From Desertivirga xinjiangensis (GTDB taxonomy: Bacteria > Bacteroidota > Bacteroidia > Sphingobacteriales > Sphingobacteriaceae), in contig NZ_JAFMZP010000009.1 of assembly GCF_024436435.1 (NCBI RefSeq), forward strand, positions 122,653 to 186,652: a stretch of 64,000 bases of DNA, written 5' to 3'. A program made the position numbers and the translations under genes. The first letter of the stretch is position 1, and every line of letters begins with the position of its first letter. Below are positions 36,451-45,911 of this stretch, in pieces. Under the pieces are notes generated by a model. It was not told where the DNA came from and ran no database searches. It saw nothing but the letters and a program-made list of their open reading frames with translations.

Positions 36451-37032
36451 TCACCACGTGTCCAGATAAAAGCATATTCTACATCTAGGTTCATAACTTT
36501 CTTTTTCGCCTAGTAATATCTTAGATTCACTGGCAACGGTACGATATGAGAAATTAGCAGGAGCGCCGCACTGCACACAGATGGCATGTACCTTTGTTAC
36601 TTCTTCGGCAATAGCCATCAGGGCGGGCATTGGGCCAAAAGGCTTTCCTTTGAAATCCATATCCAAACCTGCTATGATAACCCTTATCCCTTTGTTTGCC
36701 AGTTTGATGCATACATTCGGAAGCTCATCATCAAAAAATTGAGCTTCATCAATACCCACAACCTGGGTGTTTGCCCCAAGAAGCAGAATTGCAGAAGAAT
36801 TTTCAAGGGGGGTGGAATGAATAGAGTTCAGGTCATGCGAGACAACGGCGGTTTCATCATACCGTTTGTCTGTTTTCGGTTTAAATATTTCTACATTCAG
36901 CTTTGCGATCTGAGCTCTGCGCAGACGACGGATCAGTTCTTCTGTTTTTCCAGAGAACATAGATCCGCAGATTACTTCAATACTTCCTCTTGGCCCTGTC
37001 TTTGACCTGAATTGCAGTTCGCTAAATAGCAT
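36451..37032 (-). CDS. tdk: Thymidine kinase
   Basis: Salvage enzyme phosphorylating thymidine with ATP. It is 193 residues, type II family. P-loop [19 protein letters not shown] near residue 20, DEAQFFDD (Walker B-type), and zinc cysteines CVQCGAP and CRIC. Its 3' end faces the S8 peptidase gene. Confidence 0.95.
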   Translation of the reverse strand: MLFSELQFRSKTGPRGSIEVICGSMFSGKTEELIRRLRRAQIAKLNVEIFKPKTDKRYDETAVVSHDLNSIHSTPLENSSAILLLGANTQVVGIDEAQFFDDELPNVCIKLANKGIRVIIAGLDMDFKGKPFGPMPALMAIAEEVTKVHAICVQCGAPANFSYRTVASESKILLGEKESYEPRCRICFYLDTW

Positions 37033-37158
37033 AATCCCTTTTTCTTCCAGCGCGAATATCGCTAAAATTTATAAGCCGTTTATTTAGGGTAAAGGCAAAA
37101 TTTTATCTAAGTTTGAATAGCTTTACCAACATACACTCTAGTACGCTGTTATATTTCA

Positions 37159-38127
37159 ATGATGCATCAAAAAGAGATTTTTAAAAAGATCGGCGCTATA
37201 ATTGCCGAGCTCACTGAGCAATATCAATATCTGTCTGAAAATCCCGATCAGCTTAATGATCTGGAGCTTGAATTATTTGCAGCTAATTCTGATTTTCTTG
37301 CTGAACATGTTAAGGTGCTCAAGAAAATAAATTTAAGTGCAGCACCAAAACAGGAAGATAATCAACCGAAGCCTACGCCAGCTATTGCTGAACAGCCGAA
37401 GACAGCACCTGTTTCGCGTCTGGCTGAGCAAACTGAGCCTCTCAGTGTGCACGTAAATGAGGAGCCAGCGGAGATACTTTCAGCTGCAAGTATTCCGGAG
37501 CCGGTTCAGCAACAGTCTATTCAGCAGCAACCTGCCCAGCAACAACCAGCCGAGGAAAGTCCTGTCGTGCAAGATCCGGTTCATCGGGAGCCTGTTCAGG
37601 AAGAGCCTGTGTCAGAACAGCAACAACCGACTCGTCCCCTGGAGAAACCTCAGCCTGAAGTTCATTCCATCTCTGAAAATAAGCCAGCCAATGCAGAAGC
37701 TCCTGTAAATCCTGTTATTGAAACTCCTGAGCCCGTGGTCAGAGAGGTGGTCATTCCTGAGAAAGTAGCCAGTGTAGAAGTTCCTGTTCAGTCAGAGCCT
37801 GCTCAGCAAGCTGCACCAACACTGAACGATATTATTTTTGCACAAAGAATGCAGGGTAACACACCTGAACCTCAGTACAACAAGCAACCGATAACCGATC
37901 TGAAATCAGCAATAAATCTTAATGATAAATTGTTATTCATAAAAGACCTTTTTAATGGTTACAGCCTGGCATATAGCGAAGCGATAGAGCTACTGAACCG
38001 CTTTGACTCTTTCAGCGTCGCAGAAACTTTCCTCAAAGCAAACTATGCGGTTAAAAACAACTGGGCCTCCAAGCAAAGTACAGTAGACAAATTCTACGAT
38101 ATTTTAAATCGCCGGTATTCTAAATAA
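37159..38127 (+). CDS. Hypothetical protein with Gln/Pro/Glu-rich centre and conserved ends
   Basis: A 322-residue protein. The N-terminal 65 residues (KEIFKKIGAIIAELTEQY, LELELFAANSDFLAEHV) and the C-terminal about 100 residues (LNDIIFAQRMQG, DLKSAINLNDKLLFIKDLF, EAIELLNRFDSFSVAETF) look folded and helical. The middle (about 75-220) is low-complexity, built of Q-P-V-(Q/E) steps. The C-terminal block is a type seen in Bacteroidota hypothetical proteins. Function unknown. Start ATG 37159 or 37162. It overlaps the end of rodA by 8 bases, tail to tail. Confidence 0.65.
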   Translation: MMHQKEIFKKIGAIIAELTEQYQYLSENPDQLNDLELELFAANSDFLAEHVKVLKKINLSAAPKQEDNQPKPTPAIAEQPKTAPVSRLAEQTEPLSVHVNEEPAEILSAASIPEPVQQQSIQQQPAQQQPAEESPVVQDPVHREPVQEEPVSEQQQPTRPLEKPQPEVHSISENKPANAEAPVNPVIETPEPVVREVVIPEKVASVEVPVQSEPAQQAAPTLNDIIFAQRMQGNTPEPQYNKQPITDLKSAINLNDKLLFIKDLFNGYSLAYSEAIELLNRFDSFSVAETFLKANYAVKNNWASKQSTVDKFYDILNRRYSK

Positions 38128-39379
38128 ATCCCATCCTGTTAGAGTCTAACTTTAGCAGGATGAATAAAAGGATAGTAAAGCTCCATAGCGAAGACCCTCC
38201 ATAGCTTAGAAACGGAAGCGGAATACCAATTACAGGTACCAGTCCGATGGTCATTCCGATATTAATGAAGAAATGGAAAAAAAGTATGGAGGCTACGCCA
38301 TAGCCATATATCCTGGAAAAGCTGGATCGCTGCCTTTCCGCAAGATTAACTATACGGATAAGTAAGGTAAGGTATAAAGTTATGACCACCAGGCTGCCTA
38401 CGAATCCCCACTCTTCCCCAACGGTACAGAATATAAAGTCGGTGCTTTGTTCTGGTACGAAATCGTATTTGGTTTGTGTGCCCTGAAGATATCCTTTTCC
38501 CCATAACCCCCCCGAGCCGATGGCGATCTTAGATTGGTTGAGGTTATATCCCTGGCCACGCGGGTCGTCTATCTTGCCCAGAATAACGTCGATGCGGTTC
38601 CGTTGGTGAGATTGAAGGACATTCTCGTAAGCAAAATCGACGCAAAAAATAAATGCGATGGAAATGATAGCACCCGCAAAGACAACGGTTACAAGTTTCC
38701 TGTTCTTTTTATTCAGATATATAGTGGCAATTGTTATGGCAATCAATACGCCGATCAAAAAGAACTTATTAAAAAGAAGGGCCAGGACAAACAGGGCGAT
38801 GCAAATAGCGCCAATTACAAGGACGTAACCTGAAAGCCCCTCTCTATATAGAACAAACACGATAGAAGTGAAGGTTAAAGCTGAACCGGTATCAGGCTGA
38901 AGCATGATCAGTCCCATAGGGATTAATAAAATAATGCCACTTGTGATCAGCGTTTTGATGTCGTTCAATTTCAGGTTGGTAGCGCTTAGGTATCTTGCAA
39001 GAAGCAAGCAAGTAGAGAACTTAGCAAACTCCGAGGGTTGCAACCTGAAACTGCCCAGGGGAATCCAGGCCTGATTACCGCCAACATTGCGGCCTACAAT
39101 CAATACTATTATGAGGAGGATAAGGGTAATTCCATAAAACACAGGTGCTATGGAATTAAAAAACTTAGCGTCCATTACCATGATCAATCCCCCAATAATG
39201 AGCGCCCCGATGATAAAAAGGAACTGCTTGCCATAGTTAGTTTCCAGGTCCAGAATACTGGGGTGATTAACATCATATACAGCCGCGTGAATGTTAAACC
39301 ACCCTATAATGCAGAGAGCCAGATATATCAATATCATTATCCAGTCGACGTTAAAGAACAGGCCTCGCTGATTATTCAT
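38120..39379 (-). CDS. rodA: Rod shape-determining peptidoglycan polymerase RodA (SEDS family)
   Basis: Membrane glycosyltransferase that polymerises lipid II with PBP2 during elongation. About 419 residues from ATG 39379 (MNNQRGLFFNVDWIM); a longer frame would overlap mrdA by more than 80 bases. About ten membrane helices. Conserved SEDS segments are NQAWIPLGSFRLQPSEFAK (catalytic-region motif), MLQPDTGSAL, and the C-terminal PVIGIPLPFLSYGGSS. Last gene of the mreB-mreC-mreD-mrdA-rodA run. Confidence 0.93.
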   Translation of the reverse strand: MNNQRGLFFNVDWIMILIYLALCIIGWFNIHAAVYDVNHPSILDLETNYGKQFLFIIGALIIGGLIMVMDAKFFNSIAPVFYGITLILLIIVLIVGRNVGGNQAWIPLGSFRLQPSEFAKFSTCLLLARYLSATNLKLNDIKTLITSGIILLIPMGLIMLQPDTGSALTFTSIVFVLYREGLSGYVLVIGAICIALFVLALLFNKFFLIGVLIAITIATIYLNKKNRKLVTVVFAGAIISIAFIFCVDFAYENVLQSHQRNRIDVILGKIDDPRGQGYNLNQSKIAIGSGGLWGKGYLQGTQTKYDFVPEQSTDFIFCTVGEEWGFVGSLVVITLYLTLLIRIVNLAERQRSSFSRIYGYGVASILFFHFFINIGMTIGLVPVIGIPLPFLSYGGSSLWSFTILLFILLKLDSNRMGFI

Positions 39380-41318
39380 TTGGAAGTTTTGCTTTTGTGT
39401 TGGCTTCTGAAATTGGTGGAGTCTCCGGCTCAGATTTTTTATCTGTAGAGTCACTGGTTGCCGGCTTGACTTTTACCTTCGGTTTATCATGGCCGGGCAT
39501 TAGGTTTTTATGCAGATAATAATCTATTATTGCCTTAGGTTTATCAACCGAATCTTTCAAATATTTTTCGACCATGAAACTGGCTATTGGAGCAGCCCAG
39601 GTGGCACCGAAACCTACGTTTTCAACAACTATGGCGATAGCGATCTTAGGGTTGTTTCGGGGAGCGAAACCGAAGAATACAGCGTGGTCCTTGCCATGAG
39701 GGTTCTGCACTGTTCCGGTTTTTCCGCAAAATTCGATGCCATTTATGATAGTAACCGAATTATAGGCTGTTCCTCCAGGTTGATTTATCACCCGGCTCAT
39801 CCCTTCGATAACCACGTCGTAATATTTAGCATCAATTCCGGTATAGTTTTTCTTGGTAAACTCTGGTTTGATAACCTGCTTCTCGCCAATAGCTTTGATT
39901 AAATGCGGTTTATAAAAATATCCCCGGTTGGCCACAGATGCGGCAACATTAGCCATTTGCAGGGGTGTTATCCCTAGCTCACCTTGTCCGATTGAGAGAG
40001 AGATGTTGAAGCTGGAGCCCCATCTGTCACTTTTCCACCGTTTAGTGTACAGTTCATCGGTAGGTAAATGCCCCTTTCGTTCATTGGGAAAATCAATGTC
40101 TAATTTAGAGCCAATATTGAACTTAGCGACAGCTTCCCGCCATTTCTTAAATGCGTTGACTGGTCTTAGTCCAGAATGATCAATCATCCGGTTGTAAACA
40201 TAACCATAATAGGTGTTACAGGAATATTGTATAGACTGGGCCAGATCCACCGAGCCGTGAACGTGTGTGCAACGCATTAATCCGCGCCTTCCAAACCGAT
40301 ACCCTCCCGCGCAGAAATAGCGTGTATCGGGCTTTGCCTGACCGAATTGCTGCGAAACCAGTGCATTGATCACTTTAAAAATCGAGCCCGGAGGGTACTC
40401 TGCCTGAATTGGCCTGATAAACATAGGCTTGTTAGGGTCTTTATAAAGTGCAACCGAATTTTTGGAACGCTGCCTTCCTACCATCATATTGGGATCATAA
40501 GTAGGACTGCTTACAAATGCCAGAATCTCACCAGTCGACGGCTCGATAGCTACAATACTACCCAATTTGTTCTTCATCAGTTGCTCTCCAAATTTTTGAA
40601 GGTCTTTGTCGAGCGAGGATATCAGTTTATCCCCGGCAACTGCCAGTGTATCATAGCGGCCATCTGAGAAATGCCCTTTAGGTCGGTTAAAGGCATCAAC
40701 CATTAGGTTTTCAACCCCACGCTGACCTCTTAACAGCTCCTCATAAGACCGTTCTACACCTGAGCGGCCTATATAGTCGCCAGGCTTATAAAATCCGTTT
40801 GAGTTTTCAATATCCTTATCGTTGACTTCGGATATATAACCTAGAAACTGGGCGGCTATAGTATCCGGATATCGTCTCACCGAACGGTTCTGCACATAAA
40901 AGCCCGGATATTGGAAAAGAGTTTCCTGAAAGGTGGCGTAAGTCATCGCAGAAAGTTGTTTTTCAAACACGGAAGCCCGGTACGGAGAATAGTTTTTGGC
41001 TTTCAAAAAACGTTTGTCAAAGCCAGCTTTATCAATGCCAATTAGCCGGCAAAATTCAAGGGTATCGAAGGGCTTGACTTCATGAGGAATGACCATCAAA
41101 TCGTACACTGGTTCATTTTGTACCAGGATCTGACCATTCCTGTCAAGGATAACCCCTCTTGCAGGGTAAATGATCTTCTTTCTTAAAACGTTATTATTGG
41201 CAGATAAGAAGTAACTTTTGTCGATTACCTGGATGTAGAAAAGGCGCATGAGCAACACCAGACCTACTGCGATAAAAATCCCCTGAATAACAAACCTTCG
41301 CTGAAAAAAACTATTCAT
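39372..41318 (-). CDS. mrdA: Penicillin-binding protein 2 (elongation transpeptidase)
   Basis: Transpeptidase of the elongasome, partner of RodA. It is 648 residues: one N-terminal membrane helix (GIFIAVGLVLLMRLFYIQVI), the PBP dimerisation domain (GVILDRNGQILVQNEPVYDL), and the transpeptidase domain with Ser312 in YPPGSIFKV, SxN at YSCNTYYG, and KTG in FCGKTGTVQNP. The C-terminal about 40 residues are a charged tail (KVKVKPATSDSTDKK). Its stop overlaps the rodA start by 8 bases. Confidence 0.95.
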   Translation of the reverse strand: MNSFFQRRFVIQGIFIAVGLVLLMRLFYIQVIDKSYFLSANNNVLRKKIIYPARGVILDRNGQILVQNEPVYDLMVIPHEVKPFDTLEFCRLIGIDKAGFDKRFLKAKNYSPYRASVFEKQLSAMTYATFQETLFQYPGFYVQNRSVRRYPDTIAAQFLGYISEVNDKDIENSNGFYKPGDYIGRSGVERSYEELLRGQRGVENLMVDAFNRPKGHFSDGRYDTLAVAGDKLISSLDKDLQKFGEQLMKNKLGSIVAIEPSTGEILAFVSSPTYDPNMMVGRQRSKNSVALYKDPNKPMFIRPIQAEYPPGSIFKVINALVSQQFGQAKPDTRYFCAGGYRFGRRGLMRCTHVHGSVDLAQSIQYSCNTYYGYVYNRMIDHSGLRPVNAFKKWREAVAKFNIGSKLDIDFPNERKGHLPTDELYTKRWKSDRWGSSFNISLSIGQGELGITPLQMANVAASVANRGYFYKPHLIKAIGEKQVIKPEFTKKNYTGIDAKYYDVVIEGMSRVINQPGGTAYNSVTIINGIEFCGKTGTVQNPHGKDHAVFFGFAPRNNPKIAIAIVVENVGFGATWAAPIASFMVEKYLKDSVDKPKAIIDYYLHKNLMPGHDKPKVKVKPATSDSTDKKSEPETPPISEANTKAKLPNE

Positions 41319-41833
41319 TAGCGCTCTTTCTTACGGAAAAAGATAAACTCTGATAATAAAATTAAAAATACTGTAAATACAGAACTTAAAACTATGCGAA
41401 TTAGTGTGTACTTAATATCTGAAAAGCTGAAAGTTTCTAAGAAAAAGATAGTAAGATGGTGGAAGACCGTCAGGATGGTAGCATAAAAAAAGAACCACCG
41501 GAAGCCCATGATTCCAAGTTTTGGCTCAGGTTCAGTCTCCAGCCCTTGTCTTTGCACTGTCAGGTTGATAAATATTATGCGTACCAGGGCAAGTACAGAA
41601 CATGCTGCTGCATTTATACCTAAGGTGTCGTAAAATGCGTCCACAGTTAATCCTAGAAAGAAGGAGAGTATAAAGAGTAAAAAGTTGGGCGTTTCGAATG
41701 GTAACAACAATATAAACAGGATATATAGAAATGGGGTCGCCAGGTTATAGTATCCAATGTTTTTAAGCAGGAATACCTGTATGAAAACTAGTACCGCAAA
41801 GCGTATCAGGTTGCTGATTAAGATTCTTATCAT
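41318..41833 (-). CDS. mreD: Rod shape-determining protein MreD
   Basis: A 171-residue integral membrane protein with about five helices (LVFIQVFLLKNIGYY, LYILFILLLPFETPNFLLF, FLGLTVDAFYDTLGINAAA). MreD proteins are poorly conserved; the helix pattern, the D-x-x-x-D-T-L-G segment and the position between mreC and mrdA identify it. Starts with an ATGA overlap on mreC. Confidence 0.9.
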   Translation of the reverse strand: MIRILISNLIRFAVLVFIQVFLLKNIGYYNLATPFLYILFILLLPFETPNFLLFILSFFLGLTVDAFYDTLGINAAACSVLALVRIIFINLTVQRQGLETEPEPKLGIMGFRWFFFYATILTVFHHLTIFFLETFSFSDIKYTLIRIVLSSVFTVFLILLSEFIFFRKKER

Positions 41834-42666
41834 TTTGCCGGCTGTATAGCTTCTAACTGTTCCTTTTCTGTCGCTAACACGTTTTTAATAACATAAACGT
41901 ATTGCAAAGTTGAGAAATCGGTACTTAACTGCACTTCAATATTTAAAAAACTCTCGCCGCCTTTTACTCCTGTCCTGGTAACTCTTCCAATGGGCAACCC
42001 GGTGGGGAAGCGGGTCGAGAATCCGGTAGTAACGACGTGTTGTCCGCGTCTTACTTCGATATGGTTCGGAATATCCTTTAAAATGGCAATGCGGGGATCA
42101 TAATTCTCATCGCCCCACATAAGCGATCCAAAAGCATGATTTTCCTTAATACTGGCACTTATACGGGTGTCGCTATGTAATAAAGACTGCACAGTAGCAT
42201 AATTATCGCTGACGTTAAGGACTATTCCCACTACGCCCGAAGGGCATATTACGCCCATGCTTTTCTCTATACCATGACGTTTACCCCTGTTTATTGTGAT
42301 GGTATTATCTTTATGGTGTATTGAATTATTAACCACTTCAGCCACTACGAAAGAGTATTGTTGGTTCAATAGGGTGTCCTTTATAGTCTTTTCCTCAATG
42401 GAATCGTTATAAAACGAGCTTTTTAACTGGTTCCTTAACCTTGCATTTTCCAAAGCAAGGCTGTCATTAACATCAGCAAGCCGGAGATAGCGTTTTACAT
42501 AGCTCATGGTTTCGTAAGCCTGCCCAATAACATGGTTCGAAGAGTTAATAAAACTTGCCCGCTGAAAGGAGTTGTTTTTGACAAACAAAATTAAGGAGCA
42601 GGTGAAAAAGATGATAAAGAAAAAAAATGCGTTATACTTACTGATAAAGATCCAGAGATTACGCAT
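41830..42666 (-). CDS. mreC: Rod shape-determining protein MreC
   Basis: A 278-residue periplasmic scaffold protein. One N-terminal membrane helix (AFFFFIIFFTCSLILFV), a coiled coil (about residues 60-95) and the beta-domain with TITINRGKRHGIEKSMGVI, GVVGIVLNVSDNYATVQSL, SASIKENHAFGSLMW and FPTGLPIGRVT. Links MreB filaments to PBP2. In operon, 68 bases after mreB. Confidence 0.93.
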   Translation of the reverse strand: MRNLWIFISKYNAFFFFIIFFTCSLILFVKNNSFQRASFINSSNHVIGQAYETMSYVKRYLRLADVNDSLALENARLRNQLKSSFYNDSIEEKTIKDTLLNQQYSFVVAEVVNNSIHHKDNTITINRGKRHGIEKSMGVICPSGVVGIVLNVSDNYATVQSLLHSDTRISASIKENHAFGSLMWGDENYDPRIAILKDIPNHIEVRRGQHVVTTGFSTRFPTGLPIGRVTRTGVKGGESFLNIEVQLSTDFSTLQYVYVIKNVLATEKEQLEAIQPAK

Positions 42667-42734
42667 GATTGTTTGTAGGTTGTAAATTTTAAGTTGTAAG
42701 CCGGCTACAAGCAGACTTACAGCTTAAAACGTCT

Positions 42735-43757
42735 TTATTGCATTAAAAATTTAAAACCACCAATGTTTTTAAGAGCCGTGCCTGTCCCTCGTACTACGGC
42801 ACGCAGCGGATCTTCAGCTACGTGAACAGGTAACTTAGTTTTGGCAGCAACCCGTTTGTCCAGACCCCGGAGGAGAGCTCCGCCTCCGGTTAAATAAATA
42901 CCGGTTTGATAAATGTCGGCAGATAATTCAGGAGGAGTGATCTCTAATGCTTTTAAAATAGCTTCTTCAATCTTAGAGATAGACTTGTCAAGACAATGAG
43001 CAATCTCAGTGTAAGAAACGGTGATCTGTTTTGGTACACCCGTCATCAGGTCCCTACCTTGTACCGCAAAATCTGCTGGTGGATCAGAAAGCTCAGGCAA
43101 GGCTGCCCCAACTTCAATTTTAATTTTTTCGGCTGTACGCTCGCCAATCATAATGTTATGCTGACGACGAATATATTGAACAATGTCGCTGTCAAAATTA
43201 TCACCGGCCACCCTGATTGACTGGTCGCACACAATACCTGATAAGGCGATAACCGCGATCTCTGTAGTACCTCCGCCAATATCAATGATCATATTCCCCA
43301 TGGGTTCTTCTACGTCAATGCCAATACCTACCGCAGCAGCCATTGGCTCGTGGATAAGGTACACCTCTTTTGCTCCTGCAATTTCTGCGGAATCCCGAAC
43401 GGCACGTTTTTCCACTTCTGTGATACCAGACGGAATACAAATGACCATACGCAGAGAGGGAAAGAACCAACCCTTGCCATTGTTAATCATTTTGATCATG
43501 CCACGGATCATATGTTCGGCGGCATTGAAGTCAGCTATTACTCCGTCTTTCAAAGGACGGACAGTGCGAATGTTCTCGTGTGTTTTACCTTCCATTTGCA
43601 TAGCCTGACGGCCGATAGCGATGACCTTATTAGTAGTCCGGTCAAAAGCTACAATAGATGGTTCATCTACTACTACTTTGTCGTTATGTATGATGAGGGT
43701 ATTTGCAGTACCAAGGTCGATAGCAATTTCCTGTGTAAACCAGTTAAATAAACCCAT
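42735..43757 (-). CDS. mreB: Rod shape-determining actin homologue MreB
   Basis: Cytoplasmic actin-like filament protein that guides cell elongation. It is 340 residues. Actin-fold phosphate loops: IDLGTANTLI (phosphate 1), DIGGGTTEIAV (phosphate 2), and YLTGGGALLRGL (adenosine loop). First gene of the mreBCD-mrdA-rodA operon; a terminator-like hairpin separates it from purH. A -7-like element TAAGTTTG lies at 43794-43787. Confidence 0.97.
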   Translation of the reverse strand: MGLFNWFTQEIAIDLGTANTLIIHNDKVVVDEPSIVAFDRTTNKVIAIGRQAMQMEGKTHENIRTVRPLKDGVIADFNAAEHMIRGMIKMINNGKGWFFPSLRMVICIPSGITEVEKRAVRDSAEIAGAKEVYLIHEPMAAAVGIGIDVEEPMGNMIIDIGGGTTEIAVIALSGIVCDQSIRVAGDNFDSDIVQYIRRQHNIMIGERTAEKIKIEVGAALPELSDPPADFAVQGRDLMTGVPKQITVSYTEIAHCLDKSISKIEEAILKALEITPPELSADIYQTGIYLTGGGALLRGLDKRVAAKTKLPVHVAEDPLRAVVRGTGTALKNIGGFKFLMQ

Positions 43758-43786
43758 TAGATGTTAAATGTATTTTTAAAAGTATG

Positions 43787-43794
43787 CAAACTTA
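43787..43794 (-). promoter_or_regulatory. Putative -7 promoter element of the mreB operon
   Basis: TAAGTTTG on the reverse strand, 30 bases upstream of the mreB ATG. No clear -33 element at 19 bp. Confidence 0.35.
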
Positions 43795-43965
43795 CATATT
43801 TTTTTTTGCCTTTGATTTTTGTACAATCAGCAAATAAAAATATGTGATTGTTTCAATTGTCCCTAAAAATTTGTCGTTGTAACTGAAATTAAACGTCTTT
43901 TTTTTAATCCTATTACAAATTCCATATTTTACAGCCCTCCAGCCTGTGAATGGAATGAAACAATT

Positions 43966-43996
43966 AACCCTCTTACGATTTTTACTTAAGAGGGTT
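43966..43996 (-). terminator. Hairpin after purH
   Basis: AACCCTCTTA / TAAGAGGGTT with perfect 10-bp arms and an 11-nt loop, 15 bases past the purH stop. Followed on the reverse strand by AATTGTTTC, so only a weak T-run. Confidence 0.55.
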
Positions 43997-44010
43997 AGTG
44001 TTATTTGCGA

Positions 44011-45537
44011 TTAATGTTTGAAGTGTCGTACACCAGTTGTTACCATTACCAGCCCTTTTTCGTTTGCTTTGTCGATAGAAAGCTGGTCTTTAATGGAACC
44101 CCCGGGTTGAAGAACCGCACTTATCCCTGCGTCTGCTGCTATTTCTACACAGTCAGGGAAAGGGAAGAAGGCATCAGAAGCCATGGCAGCTCCGGTTACA
44201 TCAAATCCAAATGACTTCGCCTTTTCAAGTGCTTGACGCAACGCATCTACCCTTGACGTCTGTCCAACGCCACTTGCCAGTAGCTGGCCATCTTTAGCCA
44301 GTACGATGGTGTTCGATTTAGTATGTTTAACCAGCTTGTTCGCGAAATACAGATCTTTCAGCTGCTGATCTGTCGGATGTTTTTCTGTTACAGGCTTCAT
44401 TAATTCCGGACCTTCGATGGTAGCGTCCTTGTCTTGCTCAATCACGCCATTCAAAAGTGTTTTGAACAGTTTGGATGGCAGCTCAACCTCTTTTCTTTGT
44501 AAAAGAATCCGGTTTTTCTTCTCCGTAAGAACTTTAAGTGCATCCTCGCTGAACGAAGGCGCAATTAATACTTCAAAAAACAGGGAGTTTATTTCTTTTG
44601 CGGTATCCGCATCTACTTCTCCGTTGGTGATGATCACGCCGCCAAATGCCGACACAGGGTCGCAAGCCAGTGCAACTTTCCATGCTTCTGTGAGGTTGCT
44701 GCGGCTGGCAACGCCACATGCATTGGTGTGTTTCAAGATAGCAAACGTAGGCTCTTCAAATTCATCGATCAGGGCAACGGCTGCATCGACATCCACAAGG
44801 TTGTTATAAGAAAGCTCTTTGCCATTCAGTTTGGTAAACATCGCATCTAAATCCCCGTAGAAATATCCCTTTTGGTGTGGATTCTCTCCATAACGAAGAA
44901 CACTCGACTGCTGTTCACTATTTTTAAATACAGTAATAGGATTCTCCTGGTTGAAGTAGTTAAATATAGCTGTATCGTAATGGGATGAAGTGTTGAATGC
45001 TTTTTTAGCAAACTCCTTGCGTTGTTCAAGAGTAGTATTTCCTTCGTTTTCACTTATCATGTCCAGAAGAGTTCCATAGTCGCTTTTTGATGCGATGATA
45101 ACTACATCTTTAAAATTCTTAGCAGCTGCTCTGATCAGTGAAATTCCGCCGATATCAATTTTTTCAATAATGTCTTCTTCAGGAAGCCCGGCTTTAACCG
45201 TCTCTTCAAATGGGTAAAGATCTACGATCACCAGATCAATTTCAGGGATTTCATATTGCTTTGCCTGGTCAATGTCTTGTCGCAGGTCTCTTCTTGAAAG
45301 AATGCCTCCGAATACTTTTGGATGGAGGGTTTTAACCCTGCCTCCCAATATCGAAGGATATCCTGTTAAATCTTCAACGGGTATTACATCACATCCTAAA
45401 TCCCTTATGAACTTTTCAGTGCCACCTGTGGAGTAAAAAATAACTCCCAGCTCATTTAGTTTCTTGATTAAGGGTTCCAGATTGTCTTTGTAATAGACTG
45501 AAATTAAAGCGTTTTTTATTTTAACAGGTTGGCTCAT
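44011..45537 (-). CDS. purH: Bifunctional AICAR transformylase / IMP cyclohydrolase
   Basis: Last two steps of IMP synthesis. It is 508 residues: an N-terminal MGS-like cyclohydrolase domain (ALISVYYKDNLEPLIKKL, FYSTGGTEKFI, VEDLTGYPSILGGRVKTLHP) and a C-terminal transformylase domain (LRYGENPHQKGYF, LKHTNACGVA, AFGGVI, SDAFFPFPD, QPGGSIKD). Upstream of the mre operon in the same direction, an order common in Bacteroidota. Confidence 0.97.
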   Translation of the reverse strand: MSQPVKIKNALISVYYKDNLEPLIKKLNELGVIFYSTGGTEKFIRDLGCDVIPVEDLTGYPSILGGRVKTLHPKVFGGILSRRDLRQDIDQAKQYEIPEIDLVIVDLYPFEETVKAGLPEEDIIEKIDIGGISLIRAAAKNFKDVVIIASKSDYGTLLDMISENEGNTTLEQRKEFAKKAFNTSSHYDTAIFNYFNQENPITVFKNSEQQSSVLRYGENPHQKGYFYGDLDAMFTKLNGKELSYNNLVDVDAAVALIDEFEEPTFAILKHTNACGVASRSNLTEAWKVALACDPVSAFGGVIITNGEVDADTAKEINSLFFEVLIAPSFSEDALKVLTEKKNRILLQRKEVELPSKLFKTLLNGVIEQDKDATIEGPELMKPVTEKHPTDQQLKDLYFANKLVKHTKSNTIVLAKDGQLLASGVGQTSRVDALRQALEKAKSFGFDVTGAAMASDAFFPFPDCVEIAADAGISAVLQPGGSIKDQLSIDKANEKGLVMVTTGVRHFKH

Positions 45538-45639
45538 TGAGTGAAAATTTGAAGGTGCGAAGATAGGCGTTTCGGCGCAGATTTGGAAGAGGATTTTTTC
45601 ATGAAAGTCGGGTTGATTTTTAGGTTATATCAAGCACTC

Positions 45640-45685
45640 GGCACACGGGGCATGCGTGCGCCAGCATCATTAGCTTGCTGGTGCT
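45640..45685. repeat. GC-rich dispersed palindromic element, copy b1
   Basis: GGCACACGGGGCATGCGTGC followed by GCCAGCA...TGCTGGTGC, a small hairpin (45659-45683). Shares the GC-rich core with the copies at 32.04, 45.85, 47.2-47.4 and 57.6 kb. Confidence 0.6.
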
Positions 45686-45694
45686 AGGTCGGTC

Positions 45695-45780
45695 GTCATG
45701 CCGAATTTATTTCGGCACCTCTTGAGCTATACTTAGCAAACCCACTTAAGCAAGAGGTCCTGAAACAAGTTCAGGATGAT
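45695..45780. repeat. 86-bp double-hairpin inverted-repeat element
   Basis: Left arm 45695-45724 and right arm 45751-45780 are imperfect inverted repeats (23 of 30 positions match). Each arm also folds on itself: CCGAATTTATTTCGG and CCTGAAACAAGTTCAGG. The 'GTCATGC.GAA..' ... 'CCTGAAACAAGTTCAGGATGA' form resembles a dispersed intergenic repeat I associate with Bacteroidota genomes. No protein is encoded. Confidence 0.7.
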
Positions 45781-45837
45781 GAAGAAACGACTTCTAAATG
45801 TCATTTCACTTTCCGTGTTTGTAAAGAACAACAACCC

Positions 45838-45882
45838 GCTTGATCGCTGGTGCACGTATGCCGCGTGTACCAGCGATCAAGC
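45838..45882. repeat. GC-rich dispersed palindromic element, copy b2, within a 19-bp-arm hairpin
   Basis: GCTTGATCGCTGGTGCACG (45838-45856) pairs with 45864-45882 with a single mismatch around the 7-nt loop TATGCCG. The inner part is the shared GC-rich core; the outer GCTTGATCGCTGG arm is unique to this copy. Confidence 0.8.
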
Positions 45883-45911
45883 TTTCTACCTCATTAAACA
45901 ACCTGTGCTCC

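Larger units (their letters stand above)
45538..45911. other. Repeat-filled spacer between purH and purN
   Basis: 374 bases without a credible gene. It holds three structured elements: a GC-rich core copy (45640-45685), an 86-bp double-hairpin element (45695-45780) and a long hairpin with the GC-rich core (45838-45882). It must also hold the purH promoter; TATCTTCG at 45565-45558 on the reverse strand is a weak candidate. Confidence 0.7.

Noticed and set aside
43183..43608. Plus-strand 141-codon frame
   Set aside because: Antisense to mreB, whose motifs are unambiguous.
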